Of a stretch of 64,000 bases of DNA, positions 35,727 to 44,313 are shown piece by piece. Each line of letters opens with the position of its first letter. Within the stretch, counting starts at the first letter, position 1. The stretch is from an uncultured Lachnospiraceae bacterium (GTDB lineage Bacteria > Bacillota > Clostridia > Lachnospirales > Lachnospiraceae): the NCBI GenBank assembly GCA_946549035.1, contig CAMNQH010000002.1:1-64000 (forward strand). Reading direction: 5' to 3'. The notes below the pieces were generated by a model, which was given only the letters and a program-made list of their open reading frames with translations, ran no database searches and was not told the origin of the DNA. The position numbers and the translations under genes were made by a program.

Positions 35727-36406
35727 GGACGGATCACCTCATCCCTTGTAATTTTTCCGTCTTCAATCGTGATTATACGATCTGCTTGAAGTGCTATATT
35801 TTCGTCATGTGTAATTATAATTAAAGTTTGATTATATTTTTGGTTGCTGAATTTCAGCAGGGATATGATTTCCTGGCTGTTTTTGGAATCCAGGTTTCCG
35901 GTAGGCTCATCCGCCAATACTACGGCCGGGGCGTTCATCAATGCACGGCCAATGGAGACACGCTGCTGCTGGCCGCCGGAAAGCTGGTTGGGGAGATGTC
36001 CTTCCCGTCCATTGAGGCTTAAGATAGAGAGCAGCTCTGTCAAACGTTCCTGGTTGATCGGCCGTCCGTCCATCAGAACCGGAAGGGTCATGTTTTCTGT
36101 CACATTCAGAACCGGAATTAAGTTATAGAACTGATAGATCAGCCCCACCTGACGGCGGCGGAATACAGCAAGCTGCGATTCATTTTGGGCGTATACATCA
36201 TTTCCATCCAGATAAACTTTTCCGTTGGTGGGCCGGTCTACGCCTCCTAAAATATGAAGCAGCGTGGATTTTCCGGAACCAGAAGGGCCGATGATAGCTA
36301 CAAATTCCCCTTTTTTTACAGAAAAGGACACGTCATTTAAGGCAAAAACTTGATTTTCTCCTTTTCCGTATATTTTCGTCAAATGATCTACTTTTAAGAG
36401 TTCCAT
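35723..36406 (-). CDS. ABC transporter ATP-binding protein (MacB/LolD type)
   Basis: A 227-residue ATPase with Walker [10 protein letters not shown], the Q-loop in [17 protein letters not shown], the signature [15 protein letters not shown], Walker [13 protein letters not shown] and the switch His in [10 protein letters not shown]. The [11 protein letters not shown] segment is typical of the MacB/LolD/FtsE group that pairs with FtsX-type permeases. It is the first gene of the transporter operon, downstream of a promoter region with four 11-base-spaced repeats that probably bind the neighbouring response regulator. Confidence 0.95.
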   Translation of the reverse strand: MELLKVDHLTKIYGKGENQVFALNDVSFSVKKGEFVAIIGPSGSGKSTLLHILGGVDRPTNGKVYLDGNDVYAQNESQLAVFRRRQVGLIYQFYNLIPVLNVTENMTLPVLMDGRPINQERLTELLSILSLNGREGHLPNQLSGGQQQRVSIGRALMNAPAVVLADEPTGNLDSKNSQEIISLLKFSNQKYNQTLIIITHDENIALQADRIITIEDGKITRDEVIRP

Positions 36407-36453
36407 TGTGATACCTCCAGAAATAAATTTGCTGTGTCGTTCATTTGTCTTAG

Positions 36454-36509
36454 ATTGTAACGGGGAAAAATGACTTTGCCATGACTTTTAGGTGACAATA
36501 TTGTAACAT
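36454..36509 (-). promoter_or_regulatory. Promoter with 11-base periodic repeats for the ABC transporter
   Basis: On the + strand TGACTT, TGACTT, TGACAA and TAACAT start at 36471, 36482, 36493 and 36504, exactly 11 bases apart, as for OmpR/PhoB-type tandem sites. On the minus strand a -10 box TACAAT (36454-36459) follows the array by 11 bases, and no good -35 is present, fitting activation by the adjacent response regulator. Confidence 0.6.
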
Positions 36510-36510
36510 T

Positions 36511-37518
36511 TCATTTTTTATAAAAATGGAGAATAAACCGGGCGCCGCCCTTTTGACGGTTCTCAGCTTTGACGGTGGCGTTTTGCCGGGCCAGGATGGT
36601 TCTGGAAAGAGCTAGGCCAATGCCTACGCTGGTATCGCTTGAGGAAGTTCCTTTATAGAAGCGTTCAAAAAGACGGGGAAGATCCTTGGGATCAAATCCT
36701 GGGCCGTCGTCTTCAATCACCAGTTCCGTGTAAATTGCATTTTCCCTGGCTGTAACAAGAATCGAGCCTTTTGGAGGCGTATGTTCCATACAATTTTTTA
36801 AAATATTTCCCAGAGCTTCGGTTGTCCATGCAAAATCGCCCAGGATAGCTTCCCTGCGGGTATCGGCTTGAAAAGAAAAATGCTGTTCCCGAAGCTCCAT
36901 GGCAATTTCCAAAGGCTGCACCGCTGCGGATACCAGTTTGGCAACTGGGATATTTTCCGGCTTTAAGGTTACGGTTCCGGCGTCCAGACGGGAAAGCTTT
37001 AACAGGGCTTCAATGAGCCAGTCGATACGAGAAATCAGAAGGGAGAGCTGGTGAATCAGCTCACGGCTCTTTTCCTTGGAGATATCGGGATCTGACAGCA
37101 AAGACAGAACCAGTCGGATAGAGGTTAAGGGAGTGCGGATTTGATGGGAAATATCCGCCATAGAAGCGGCCAGTTTTTGCTTGTCCTGGGTGAGAGCATC
37201 AGACTGTTCCAGGAGGCGGGTAAACATTTTATCAATCTGGATTTTTAGAATGGCCAGCTCCCCTTCGCTGTAGTCGGAAAAATGAATGGCTCCCCTGCCA
37301 TGGAGGGCCTGGTCGATTTCCTGACAGAGCAGCCGGATTTTCCGGTATCTTAAGCCGGTGAAGATTAGATGCAGCAGAAAAAAGAAAAGGCTGGCCAGAA
37401 GCATGATGACTGCGTAAGAAAAACTTGTCCGAATGTAAACTGCCGCTGTAAATAGAACGGTGGCTCCCCCATAGAACAGCGAGTTCCGCTTGATTTCCGG
37501 ATTACGAAAAAAGTGCAT
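36511..37518 (-). CDS. Sensor histidine kinase, intramembrane-sensing type
   Basis: A 335-residue kinase. Two hydrophobic helices (about residues 14-32 and 35-54) are joined by only a few residues, so there is almost no outer sensor domain, as in BceS-like kinases that sense through a partner transporter. The HisKA box is MADISHQIRTPLTSIRLVLSLL. The ATPase domain has LGNILKNCMEHTP (N box), IEDDGPGFDPKDLPRLFERFYKG and VGIGLALSR. It lies between its response regulator and the ABC transporter, which supports transporter-linked sensing. Confidence 0.92.
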   Translation of the reverse strand: MHFFRNPEIKRNSLFYGGATVLFTAAVYIRTSFSYAVIMLLASLFFFLLHLIFTGLRYRKIRLLCQEIDQALHGRGAIHFSDYSEGELAILKIQIDKMFTRLLEQSDALTQDKQKLAASMADISHQIRTPLTSIRLVLSLLSDPDISKEKSRELIHQLSLLISRIDWLIEALLKLSRLDAGTVTLKPENIPVAKLVSAAVQPLEIAMELREQHFSFQADTRREAILGDFAWTTEALGNILKNCMEHTPPKGSILVTARENAIYTELVIEDDGPGFDPKDLPRLFERFYKGTSSSDTSVGIGLALSRTILARQNATVKAENRQKGGARFILHFYKK

Positions 37519-37625
37519 AAACGCCTCCTTATAAGATGTATCATATTAGGTAATTGCAAAAGTCAAAGCTGAGAGAATCTTCTGACAGGTTTTGAGTTTC
37601 GCAATTACTTATGTATCATATCAGA
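37519..37625. repeat. Direct and inverted repeats between kinase and response regulator genes
   Basis: ATGTATCATAT occurs twice, near 37536 and near 37610, and TAATTGC and GCAATTA form an inverted pair between them. The repeats sit just upstream of the kinase gene and may be a regulatory site or an mRNA structure within the operon. Confidence 0.35.
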
Positions 37626-38300
37626 TTATCCTAGCTTGTACCCAAGACCACGTATGGTGCGGATGATGGCGGGATTGGAGGGGTCGTCTTCGATTTTTTC
37701 TCGTATTCGTTTGATGTAGACGGTTAAGGTATTATCATTGACGAATTCTCCTGCCGCATCCCAGATTTCCATTAAAAGCTTCTCCCGAGAAAGTACAATG
37801 CCCCGGTTGGTAAAAAAATATAACAGCAGCCGGTATTCCAGGGCGGACATGGGGAGTTCAGCGCCGCATTTGGATACGCAGCCTCTTGCAGTGTCTATGG
37901 AAATCGTTTCATATTCCAATATCGGCTGGGACAGCCCGGAATATCTTCGCAATACGCTTTTGATTCGGGAAACCAGTTCCCGGGGCCGGAAGGGTTTGGC
38001 AATATAGTCGTCGGCGCCCAAATCCAGTCCGGTGACTACGCTGTATTCGTCTCCCGAGGCTGTCAAAAAGATTACCGGGATGTTCCAAGAGCCTTTGACG
38101 GCGGTACAAACCCCAAAGCCGTTGCCGTCTTTTAAGGACACGTCCAGAAGAACTAAGTCGCAGGGGTGTTGTTCCAGGTGTGAAAGAGCCTTCGTTTGAC
38201 CGTCTGCGTGGCTGATATGAAATCCCTCTTTTGTAAGAAATTCTGTGAGGTTAGAAACGATGGACGCATCGTCCTCCACCAATAAAATATGATAGGTCAT
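37626..38300 (-). CDS. OmpR/PhoB family response regulator
   Basis: A 224-residue regulator. The receiver domain begins YHILLVEDDASIVSNL, has the phospho-acceptor Asp in LVLLDVSLKDGNG, and the conserved Thr and Lys in FLTAS and AKPFRPREL. The winged helix at the C-terminus reads LSREKLLMEIWDAAGEFVNDNTLTVYIKRIREKI and IRTIRGLGYKL. Its start overlaps the stop of the PucR-type gene by four bases, so the two are translationally coupled. Its probable targets are the 11-base-spaced repeats before the ABC transporter. Confidence 0.95.
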   Translation of the reverse strand: MTYHILLVEDDASIVSNLTEFLTKEGFHISHADGQTKALSHLEQHPCDLVLLDVSLKDGNGFGVCTAVKGSWNIPVIFLTASGDEYSVVTGLDLGADDYIAKPFRPRELVSRIKSVLRRYSGLSQPILEYETISIDTARGCVSKCGAELPMSALEYRLLLYFFTNRGIVLSREKLLMEIWDAAGEFVNDNTLTVYIKRIREKIEDDPSNPAIIRTIRGLGYKLG

Positions 38301-39850
38301 TTTGATTCCTCCGGAAGCATTTTTAAATACCGCATTAATTTGTAGGAAAGCCCCAGAGACATAATTTCGTCTCCGTCTTCCAGGCTGCAGCCGGTGAGGG
38401 TTTTTATTTTGTTCATCCGGTACAGCAGGGTGTTTTTGTGAATATGCAGGTTATCCGCAATTTTTCCGGGATTTCCCGGCGTCTGTAAAAAAAAGTACAT
38501 GGTCTTTAGCAGTTCCGAATGGCGTTCCACATCATGATAGAGGAGCTTCATCATTGCAGGATGAATGAAATACTGCAGATCCTCCTCCTTTTCACAAATT
38601 TCCATAATATGATAGAAATAAGCGTCGGAATAGTAGTGGATGGGCCCGGGATCCTGGAGCCGGAGACCGACTTCCGCAGCCTTTTGCGCCTGAAGATAGA
38701 AGCGGCGGGCAATTTTTAAGTCGGTGAAAAAATTACTCATGCCTGCGGTGAGGGAATTGTTGACCAGGTAGGTTTCTAAGGCATGGAGTTCGTAGGCGGA
38801 GAGTCCGTTTTCCCGGGATCTGGAAAACAACATGACCAGAGTGTTTTCGTATATGGCGTACAGGGAACCGGTAAGGATGTTATTTAGTTCCCGTACAATT
38901 ACTTCCAGCTTGGCGTTGGCTTCTCGATAGCTGGAGGCAGAAATCGTCATAATATAGAGATCTTCCTTTAAGTCAAAGCCCAAGATATGAAGGCGTTCCC
39001 GGACGCTGGGGTAGTTAATGTCGGGGTTGTCCAATAAATCCGCCAGAAAATAGGAGAACATAACGTCCCGGTTCTGGTTGTAAAAGCTGTCTTTTTGCAA
39101 TTCCATGGAAATAAACCGGGCCAGCCGGGAAAGCAGAAGGGAATCAATGTCCGTAATGGGTTTTAAGGATTCATATAACATTACCTTGGCTACTTCAATT
39201 CCATGGATTTTGACGGGGGCGATGAGCATACCGGTTCCATGAAGCGGGGTGCGGAAGTAGTAGGGAGTATTGGAGCTGCGGATTTTTTCGTCCAGATTTG
39301 CTTCCCGAATGGAGCGGATGCCGGATTCTAAGATATAGCCGGATGCAAGCTCTTCTTCAAAAATCGTATTGTTGGGAGAAAAAGCGGAAGAAATCGCCAA
39401 GTATTTGAAACTGGAATCCACAACAAATACAGGGTTTCCGAATACCTCGTATGCGATATCAGCCATATATTGCAGCCCCTGGTCGGAGAAAAATGCGTTG
39501 GCAAACAGATGAAGTCCGGCATTGGCCCGCTGCAGGTGAGTGACCATGGCCTGCACTTGGTTGAATAAAGGCTCGATGGGGGCGTCGCTGTCATAATAAA
39601 GGATGTTAAGGGGAGTATTTTGGTAAGAGGAAGCGTTTAGTCCGCGGCCGTAGCAAAGAAGCTGTAAGGTATGAGGATATTCCGGCGGCGGCATTTTAGC
39701 AGCCGGGCAGAAATATAAAATGTTGGCTTCAAAGGCCGTAGAACCGGGGGTATAAAAGTGCAAAGAATAAATATCGGCGGTGGGGTCTTTTTTTCCCATG
39801 AGAGACAAAGGAAAATCCTCTAAGCGCGCCAGAAGTTCGTGTATTTCCAT
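38297..39850 (-). CDS. PucR/CdaR family transcriptional regulator
   Basis: A 517-residue regulator. The C-terminal end has NLHIHKNTLLYRMNKIKTLTG, the HTH_30 domain of PucR/CdaR activators. The middle region (about 240-400) fits the degenerate GGDEF-like CdaR sensor domain. The N-terminal part contains a likely GAF/PocR-like ligand region (YEVFGNPVFVVDSSFKYLAIS). PucR-type proteins control purine, diacid or amino-acid catabolic genes. Unusually, it leads an operon with a response regulator and kinase through a 4-base overlap. Confidence 0.85.
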   Translation of the reverse strand: MEIHELLARLEDFPLSLMGKKDPTADIYSLHFYTPGSTAFEANILYFCPAAKMPPPEYPHTLQLLCYGRGLNASSYQNTPLNILYYDSDAPIEPLFNQVQAMVTHLQRANAGLHLFANAFFSDQGLQYMADIAYEVFGNPVFVVDSSFKYLAISSAFSPNNTIFEEELASGYILESGIRSIREANLDEKIRSSNTPYYFRTPLHGTGMLIAPVKIHGIEVAKVMLYESLKPITDIDSLLLSRLARFISMELQKDSFYNQNRDVMFSYFLADLLDNPDINYPSVRERLHILGFDLKEDLYIMTISASSYREANAKLEVIVRELNNILTGSLYAIYENTLVMLFSRSRENGLSAYELHALETYLVNNSLTAGMSNFFTDLKIARRFYLQAQKAAEVGLRLQDPGPIHYYSDAYFYHIMEICEKEEDLQYFIHPAMMKLLYHDVERHSELLKTMYFFLQTPGNPGKIADNLHIHKNTLLYRMNKIKTLTGCSLEDGDEIMSLGLSYKLMRYLKMLPEESK

Positions 39851-40125
39851 AAAAAGAAGCTCCTTTCAGGGCATTGTGTGTTTTCACAAAAACTGCGATA
39901 AAAAGAGAGAGATATTTGTTTGTACGCCTTATAAAACAATGTCTTAGGCTTTATTATATACAAATAATCTGAAACTGGCAACCGCTACCTTAGGACACAT
40001 GAGATAAAATAAAGCAGCCTTAGGTCAGATTTCATAAAAAAATCATAAACTTCTGTTAAAATGTTGACAAGTATTCCATAAACAGTTTAGTATGGAATCA
40101 TCAAACGTTCAGAAAGGCCAATACC
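39851..40125. other. Divergent intergenic region upstream of the PucR-type gene
   Basis: 275 AT-rich bases between the PucR-type gene and the next + strand gene. It contains TACGCCTTATAA (39923-39934), the same 12-base motif as in the symporter promoter region. TTGACA (40063-40068) and TATGGA, 17-18 bases further on, form a plausible promoter for the + strand gene. No gene is visible. Confidence 0.45.
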
Positions 40126-40788
40126 ATGGAGACACAGAAAAAAACATTTCAAACCATGACAATAGGAGAGAAGCTGGAACATATCTGGGAATATTATAAG
40201 CTGGCATTGCTGATTATTGCATTGGTGACAGGGCTTGTGATTTATATTATTTATAAGCTGGTTGCTCCGGGGCCAGACAGCATTTTAAATGTGACAATGG
40301 TGAATTCCTATCCTTTGAGTGTGGAAGGGGAGGATACCTTTGACCGCTATCTGAAGGAGTATGGCCACGATCCCAAGGATGAAACCATTGGGGTGAATTC
40401 CACGTTGTATATGGATGCCAATAATGCCAGTCAAAGCAGCGCCATGGCGTTTCAGGCGCTTTTGGCAATGAGCATAGTAGGAGAGATTGACCTGTTAATT
40501 GGGGATGAGACGGTTTTTCAGCTGTTCGGTTCCGGAAACGGGCTTTTAGAGATTGATACGGTGCTGCCCAAAGAGCTGGTAGAGAAATACCAGGACGATT
40601 TTTATACGGCCAGGGCACAGGATACCGGAGAAGAATTTGTGTGCGGGGTTCGGCTGCCTAAGGGGAATCCCTTAGAACAGGACGGGTATTACGGAGAAGG
40701 GGTGATGGCCGGAATTCCCTATACCGGGGTGAACCAGGACGAAGCTAGGAAGATGCTTTTGTATCTTCTTGGTGAAAACGATAAATGA
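40126..40788 (+). CDS. Uncharacterised membrane-anchored protein
   Basis: I do not recognise a functional family for this 220-residue protein. A soluble N-terminus (TMTIGEKLEHIWEYYKL) leads into one membrane helix at about residues 27-46. The remainder is probably extracytoplasmic and contains IDLLIGDETVFQLFGSGNGLLEI, which vaguely resembles a solute-binding lobe. Similar single-helix proteins are frequent in clostridial genomes. The next gene begins 18 bases downstream and encodes another small membrane protein, so they may be co-transcribed. Confidence 0.6.
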   Translation: METQKKTFQTMTIGEKLEHIWEYYKLALLIIALVTGLVIYIIYKLVAPGPDSILNVTMVNSYPLSVEGEDTFDRYLKEYGHDPKDETIGVNSTLYMDANNASQSSAMAFQALLAMSIVGEIDLLIGDETVFQLFGSGNGLLEIDTVLPKELVEKYQDDFYTARAQDTGEEFVCGVRLPKGNPLEQDGYYGEGVMAGIPYTGVNQDEARKMLLYLLGENDK

Positions 40789-40806
40789 AAAGGAGAGTAA
40801 CGGGAC

Positions 40807-41274
40807 ATGAATGAGAAACCAATGGAATGGATGGCGGTATGCGGAGAAGGAATGGGCCATAAGCTTGGCCGGATTGTAAGCCTTGCCGCTGCGGTGGCGC
40901 TGTTTCTGTTTTTTATTTTGACGAATCGGTTATTTGCGGTAGTAGGCGCGGCCTTACTGGCAATTTTATATTCCTGGATGCAGACCCATGCATTTGTAGA
41001 ATATGAATTTTGCTATTTTGACGGGGATTTGGATGTGGCGGCTATTTTTAATAAGGCCAGACGGAAGAAAAAAATGTCCATCCGATTGGAAGATGTGGAA
41101 TATATGGTAAAGAAAATAGAGCCCCAGCAGAACACGAAATATTTTTGCCGGAGAGATAAGGAAGGGAATATTTATACTCTGGTAGTGAATCAGGAAGGAA
41201 AGCGCACGGCGGTGGTGATGGAGGCAGTGCCGGAATTTGTCAAAATTATGGAGATGAAACGTAAAGTACGATAG
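40807..41274 (+). CDS. Small membrane protein with cytoplasmic domain (possibly DUF6106-like)
   Basis: A 155-residue protein with two adjacent membrane helices (about residues 22-38 and 42-58). A cytoplasmic part follows, including EYEFCYFDGDLDVAAIFNKARRKKKM and a beta-rich C-terminus. The EYE..Y.DGDLD.A.I....RRKK pattern recurs in Lachnospiraceae proteins of unknown function; DUF6106 is my best guess but unverified. The gene has an AAAGGAGAG ribosome binding site and follows another small membrane protein gene. Confidence 0.6.
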   Translation: MNEKPMEWMAVCGEGMGHKLGRIVSLAAAVALFLFFILTNRLFAVVGAALLAILYSWMQTHAFVEYEFCYFDGDLDVAAIFNKARRKKKMSIRLEDVEYMVKKIEPQQNTKYFCRRDKEGNIYTLVVNQEGKRTAVVMEAVPEFVKIMEMKRKVR

Positions 41275-41334
41275 AGTGCGTTTGCAAAATACATCTGGAA
41301 GAAGGAATTTTCCAATCCATCCTAGGAGGAGATT

Positions 41335-41802
41335 ATGTCGAGACAGGATCGTTTGGTAACAGACAAAGAAGAACTGATAGAAATAATACGCCGTTGTCAG
41401 GTGATACATATTGGGATACATGACGGCGAGGATATTTACGTGATTCCTATGAATTACGGATATACCTGGGAAGACGGGGAGCTGACATTCTATCTTCACG
41501 GGGCGCTGGAGGGCAAGAAGATAGACTTGCTGAAGAAGAATGGCAGAATCGGCTTTGCGGTGGATTGCGATCACGAGCTGGTGGAGGGCAAAATGCCTTG
41601 TCAATTTGTGTTCAAGTTCGCCAGTGTGGCTGGTACTGGAACCGCCAGGATCCTGGAAGAGCCTCAGGAGAAAATCCAAGCGATGGAGCGTTTAATGAGA
41701 CAATATTCCAATCGGGAGTTTGCATTTACCGAGCGGTTGGTTTCCATTGTTTCCCTAATTCAAGTGAAGGTGGATACATTTACCGGAAGAATCCGAAAAT
41801 AA
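41335..41802 (+). CDS. Pyridoxamine 5'-phosphate oxidase-like (NimA-type) flavin protein
   Basis: A 155-residue split-barrel flavoprotein. The segment VIHIGIHDGEDIYVIPMNYGYTWEDGELTFYLHGALEGKKIDLL matches the NimA/PNPOx-like family, followed by ELVEGKMPCQFVFKFASVAGTGTARIL. Family members bind FMN and reduce small molecules; some detoxify 5-nitroimidazoles, but most, like this one, have no known substrate. An AGGAGG ribosome binding site precedes the ATG. It lies between two unrelated single genes. Confidence 0.85.
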   Translation: MSRQDRLVTDKEELIEIIRRCQVIHIGIHDGEDIYVIPMNYGYTWEDGELTFYLHGALEGKKIDLLKKNGRIGFAVDCDHELVEGKMPCQFVFKFASVAGTGTARILEEPQEKIQAMERLMRQYSNREFAFTERLVSIVSLIQVKVDTFTGRIRK

Positions 41803-41865
41803 AAGGAAGCTTTTATTGATATAAAAATGGCCGGGAAGGCAGATTAGGAAAGGACGAGGAGAGAG

Positions 41866-42807
41866 ATGAAAAAATATGGCTTTGGCGTAGACGTAGGAGG
41901 AACCACTTGCAAAATCGGGTTGTTTGAGACCACGGGAGTTTTGATTGAAAAATGGGAGATTCCTACGGACGTCAGCGACAATGGAAAGAATATTCTGGAC
42001 AATGTAGCGGCTGCATTAAAGGGAAAAATGGCGGAAAAACAGATTGCGGCTCAGGACGTTCAGGGAATCGGAATCGGAATCCCGGGGCCTGTGGACGCGA
42101 AAGGGGACGTGGCCGTTTGCGTGAATCTTGGCTGGGGCCATGTAAGCGTAGCAAAGGATTTATCTGAAAAAATGGACGGCATGCTTGTGAAAGCCGGGAA
42201 CGACGCCAATGTGGCGGCTCTGGGCGAGATGTGGCAGGGCGGCGGCAAAGGCTATGAAGACGTAGTTATGGTTACGCTGGGAACCGGAGTCGGCGGCGGG
42301 ATTATTGTTGGCGGCAAGGTTGTAGCGGGAGCCCACGGGGCAGGCGGCGAGATTGGCCACCTGACCATGAATCCCCACGAAACCGAAAGCTGCGGCTGCG
42401 GCAGGAAGGGATGCCTGGAGCAGTATGCTTCCGCTACCGGGCTGGTACGCCTTGCAAAACAGGCCCTTTCTAAGGAGCATACAACGACGGCTTTGGATCA
42501 AATCTCGGAGATTACGGCAAAGGATGTGTTTGACGCTTACAAAGCCAACGACGCTGTAGCAGCGGAAGTGGTAGGGAAGTTCGCTTCCATATTGGGAAGA
42601 GGCCTGAGTAAAATTTCCTGTGTAGTGGATCCTCAGATCTATGTAATCGGCGGCGGTGTGTCCAAGGCGGGGCAGCCCCTTTTGGACGCCGTAAAGAAGG
42701 CTTATCAGGAAGAAGCCTTCAGCTCCTGCAAAGTGACAGAGTTTGCCTTGGCGACTTTGGGCAATGATGCAGGAATGTATGGATGCGTACAGTTGATATT
42801 AGAATAA
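41866..42807 (+). CDS. glcK: ROK family glucokinase
   Basis: A 313-residue sugar kinase that phosphorylates glucose with ATP. The phosphate loop is GVDVGGTTCKIGLFE. GIGIPGPVDAKG and KAGNDANVAALGE contain the substrate-binding and catalytic Asp residues. LGTGVGGGIIV is the adenosine motif. The ROK zinc site reads EIGHLTMNP followed by CGCGRKGCLEQYAS, with the His and three Cys ligands. Length and motifs fit the Firmicute GlcK group. GAGGAG precedes the ATG and a terminator follows the gene. Confidence 0.92.
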   Translation: MKKYGFGVDVGGTTCKIGLFETTGVLIEKWEIPTDVSDNGKNILDNVAAALKGKMAEKQIAAQDVQGIGIGIPGPVDAKGDVAVCVNLGWGHVSVAKDLSEKMDGMLVKAGNDANVAALGEMWQGGGKGYEDVVMVTLGTGVGGGIIVGGKVVAGAHGAGGEIGHLTMNPHETESCGCGRKGCLEQYASATGLVRLAKQALSKEHTTTALDQISEITAKDVFDAYKANDAVAAEVVGKFASILGRGLSKISCVVDPQIYVIGGGVSKAGQPLLDAVKKAYQEEAFSSCKVTEFALATLGNDAGMYGCVQLILE

Positions 42808-42824
42808 TAACATACGTTTTCAAA

Positions 42825-42850
42825 AGAGAATCCGAAAGGCAGGATTCTCT
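42825..42850 (+). terminator. Rho-independent terminator after the ROK kinase
   Basis: AGAGAATCC and GGATTCTCT pair around an 8-base loop and are followed by TTTTTGTTTCTT. It separates the kinase from the acyl-carrier-protein operon. Confidence 0.9.
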
Positions 42851-42983
42851 TTTTGTTTCTTCCACAAAAAATGAAAAAAATTTTTGTGCTTCTGCACGAT
42901 GGATTTCGGTTCATGTTATATTATACTAAAAAAGAGATCAAGCAAAGAGCTGAATATGGAGCGGAAATGAAAGGAGAAGCCTT

Positions 42984-44300
42984 ATGAATCAGACAAAAAT
43001 TAACAAGTACAACAGAAGCGTGTCCATCATCGGCGTTGGTTGTACGCCTTTTATGTACACGGTTGACAATCCTGAAACAGATGGATTGACAGAGGGAGAA
43101 ATGTTCGGTTATGCGGCGTTAAAAGCAATGGAAGACGCCGGTGTGAATCCCCAGGATGTGGATTATTATTTCCATGGGCAGGCAAGCCCCTTAAACGGAT
43201 CCAACTATTTGACTCCCAACATTCAGATCGGAAATTGGTTCGGTATGAAAGGAAAAGGTTCCATCCATCATTCGGAAGCATGTTGTACCGGTTATCTTGC
43301 CATTGAACAGGCAGTAAACGCCGTTGCGTCCGGCAAATATAATTGTGTTCTGACTGGAGCCGTAGAATTCGGTGATAGTACGCCTTCTCCTGCTGATAGT
43401 GTGGAAACACCAAAGCATCCTTATAAACGTGATAAAATGACCATGGATAAGTTCTTAAAGACTACAAGCTGGTTATATGACCGTACATATACACGAAGCC
43501 TGATGGCCGGGCAGGAGCTGATCTATGACGACGCTGCAGAATGGTACGTGCGTACCCGCGGCATCACGGCAGAGCAGATGAACGATACCCTGAACTGGAT
43601 GTGCATTAACAACAGAAGAAATGCCTCCGTGAATCCCCTTGCCATAGAGAGAAAGACTTATGAATCCTTAGCAGAAGAAGCAGGCATGACGTTAGACGAA
43701 TATATGAATTCGGCTTTTAACCCCAGAATGGGAGATTTCCTTAGGGCGGGGGGCATTGAGCTGAAATGTGACGGCGCGGCGGCAGCGATTGTCTGTGCAA
43801 CAGAAATGATTCCCCAGATTGCGAAGAATTTAAAGCACAAGCCCATTGAAGTTCTTGGAATCGGCAGCGCGGCGTGTGAAGCAACTACGCCTCATTTTGA
43901 AGTACGGGCCACAGAAGAAGCGGTTCGTCAGGTCTATGAGCTTACCGGATTGACAGGAGAGGATTTGGATCTGTTCTATGCCAATGACTTTATTATTACT
44001 TCTCACCTTGTATCGGCGGAGATTGCAGGCTATCTGCCCTATGGAGAAGGCTGGAAATATATCTGTGAAGGACGTACTGCATGGGACGGAGACAGACCCA
44101 TCAATTCCAACGGCGGACGTACCTCCTTTGGCCATGCTCATGCGGCGTCCGGTCTTGCGGATATGTATGAGTGCTGTAAGCAGATTTGGGGCGAATGCGG
44201 GGACCATCAGGTAAAAATTCAGCCTAAGACAGCAATGCTTAGAGGTTACGGCGGAGCTCAGAACGTTGCAGCGGTAGTAGTCAGAAGAATTGATGATTAA
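42984..44300 (+). CDS. Thiolase-superfamily protein, first gene of the ACP/butyrate-kinase operon
   Basis: A 438-residue thiolase-fold protein of the SCP2-like group. SEACCTGYLAIEQAV carries the nucleophilic Cys (Cys100, in a C-x-T-G pattern). YANDFIITSHL sits at the N/H-x-F position, and SFGHAHAASGLADM gives the active-site His. Near the C-terminus, where degradative thiolases have a second Cys in CxGxG, this protein has LRGYGG, so the usual acid/base Cys is missing. Proteins of this kind with a DUF35 partner catalyse Claisen-type condensation, cleavage or acyl transfer. AAAGGAG precedes the ATG. The acyl substrate is unknown. Confidence 0.85.
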   Translation: MNQTKINKYNRSVSIIGVGCTPFMYTVDNPETDGLTEGEMFGYAALKAMEDAGVNPQDVDYYFHGQASPLNGSNYLTPNIQIGNWFGMKGKGSIHHSEACCTGYLAIEQAVNAVASGKYNCVLTGAVEFGDSTPSPADSVETPKHPYKRDKMTMDKFLKTTSWLYDRTYTRSLMAGQELIYDDAAEWYVRTRGITAEQMNDTLNWMCINNRRNASVNPLAIERKTYESLAEEAGMTLDEYMNSAFNPRMGDFLRAGGIELKCDGAAAAIVCATEMIPQIAKNLKHKPIEVLGIGSAACEATTPHFEVRATEEAVRQVYELTGLTGEDLDLFYANDFIITSHLVSAEIAGYLPYGEGWKYICEGRTAWDGDRPINSNGGRTSFGHAHAASGLADMYECCKQIWGECGDHQVKIQPKTAMLRGYGGAQNVAAVVVRRIDD

Positions 44301-44313
44301 GGAGGAGCGGAAC

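Noticed and set aside
32940..36406. Assignment of the ABC transporter as a BceAB bacitracin-type pump
   Set aside because: The permease is 928 residues with two large outer domains and duplicated FtsX parts, not the BceB layout; only the kinase resembles the Bce type.
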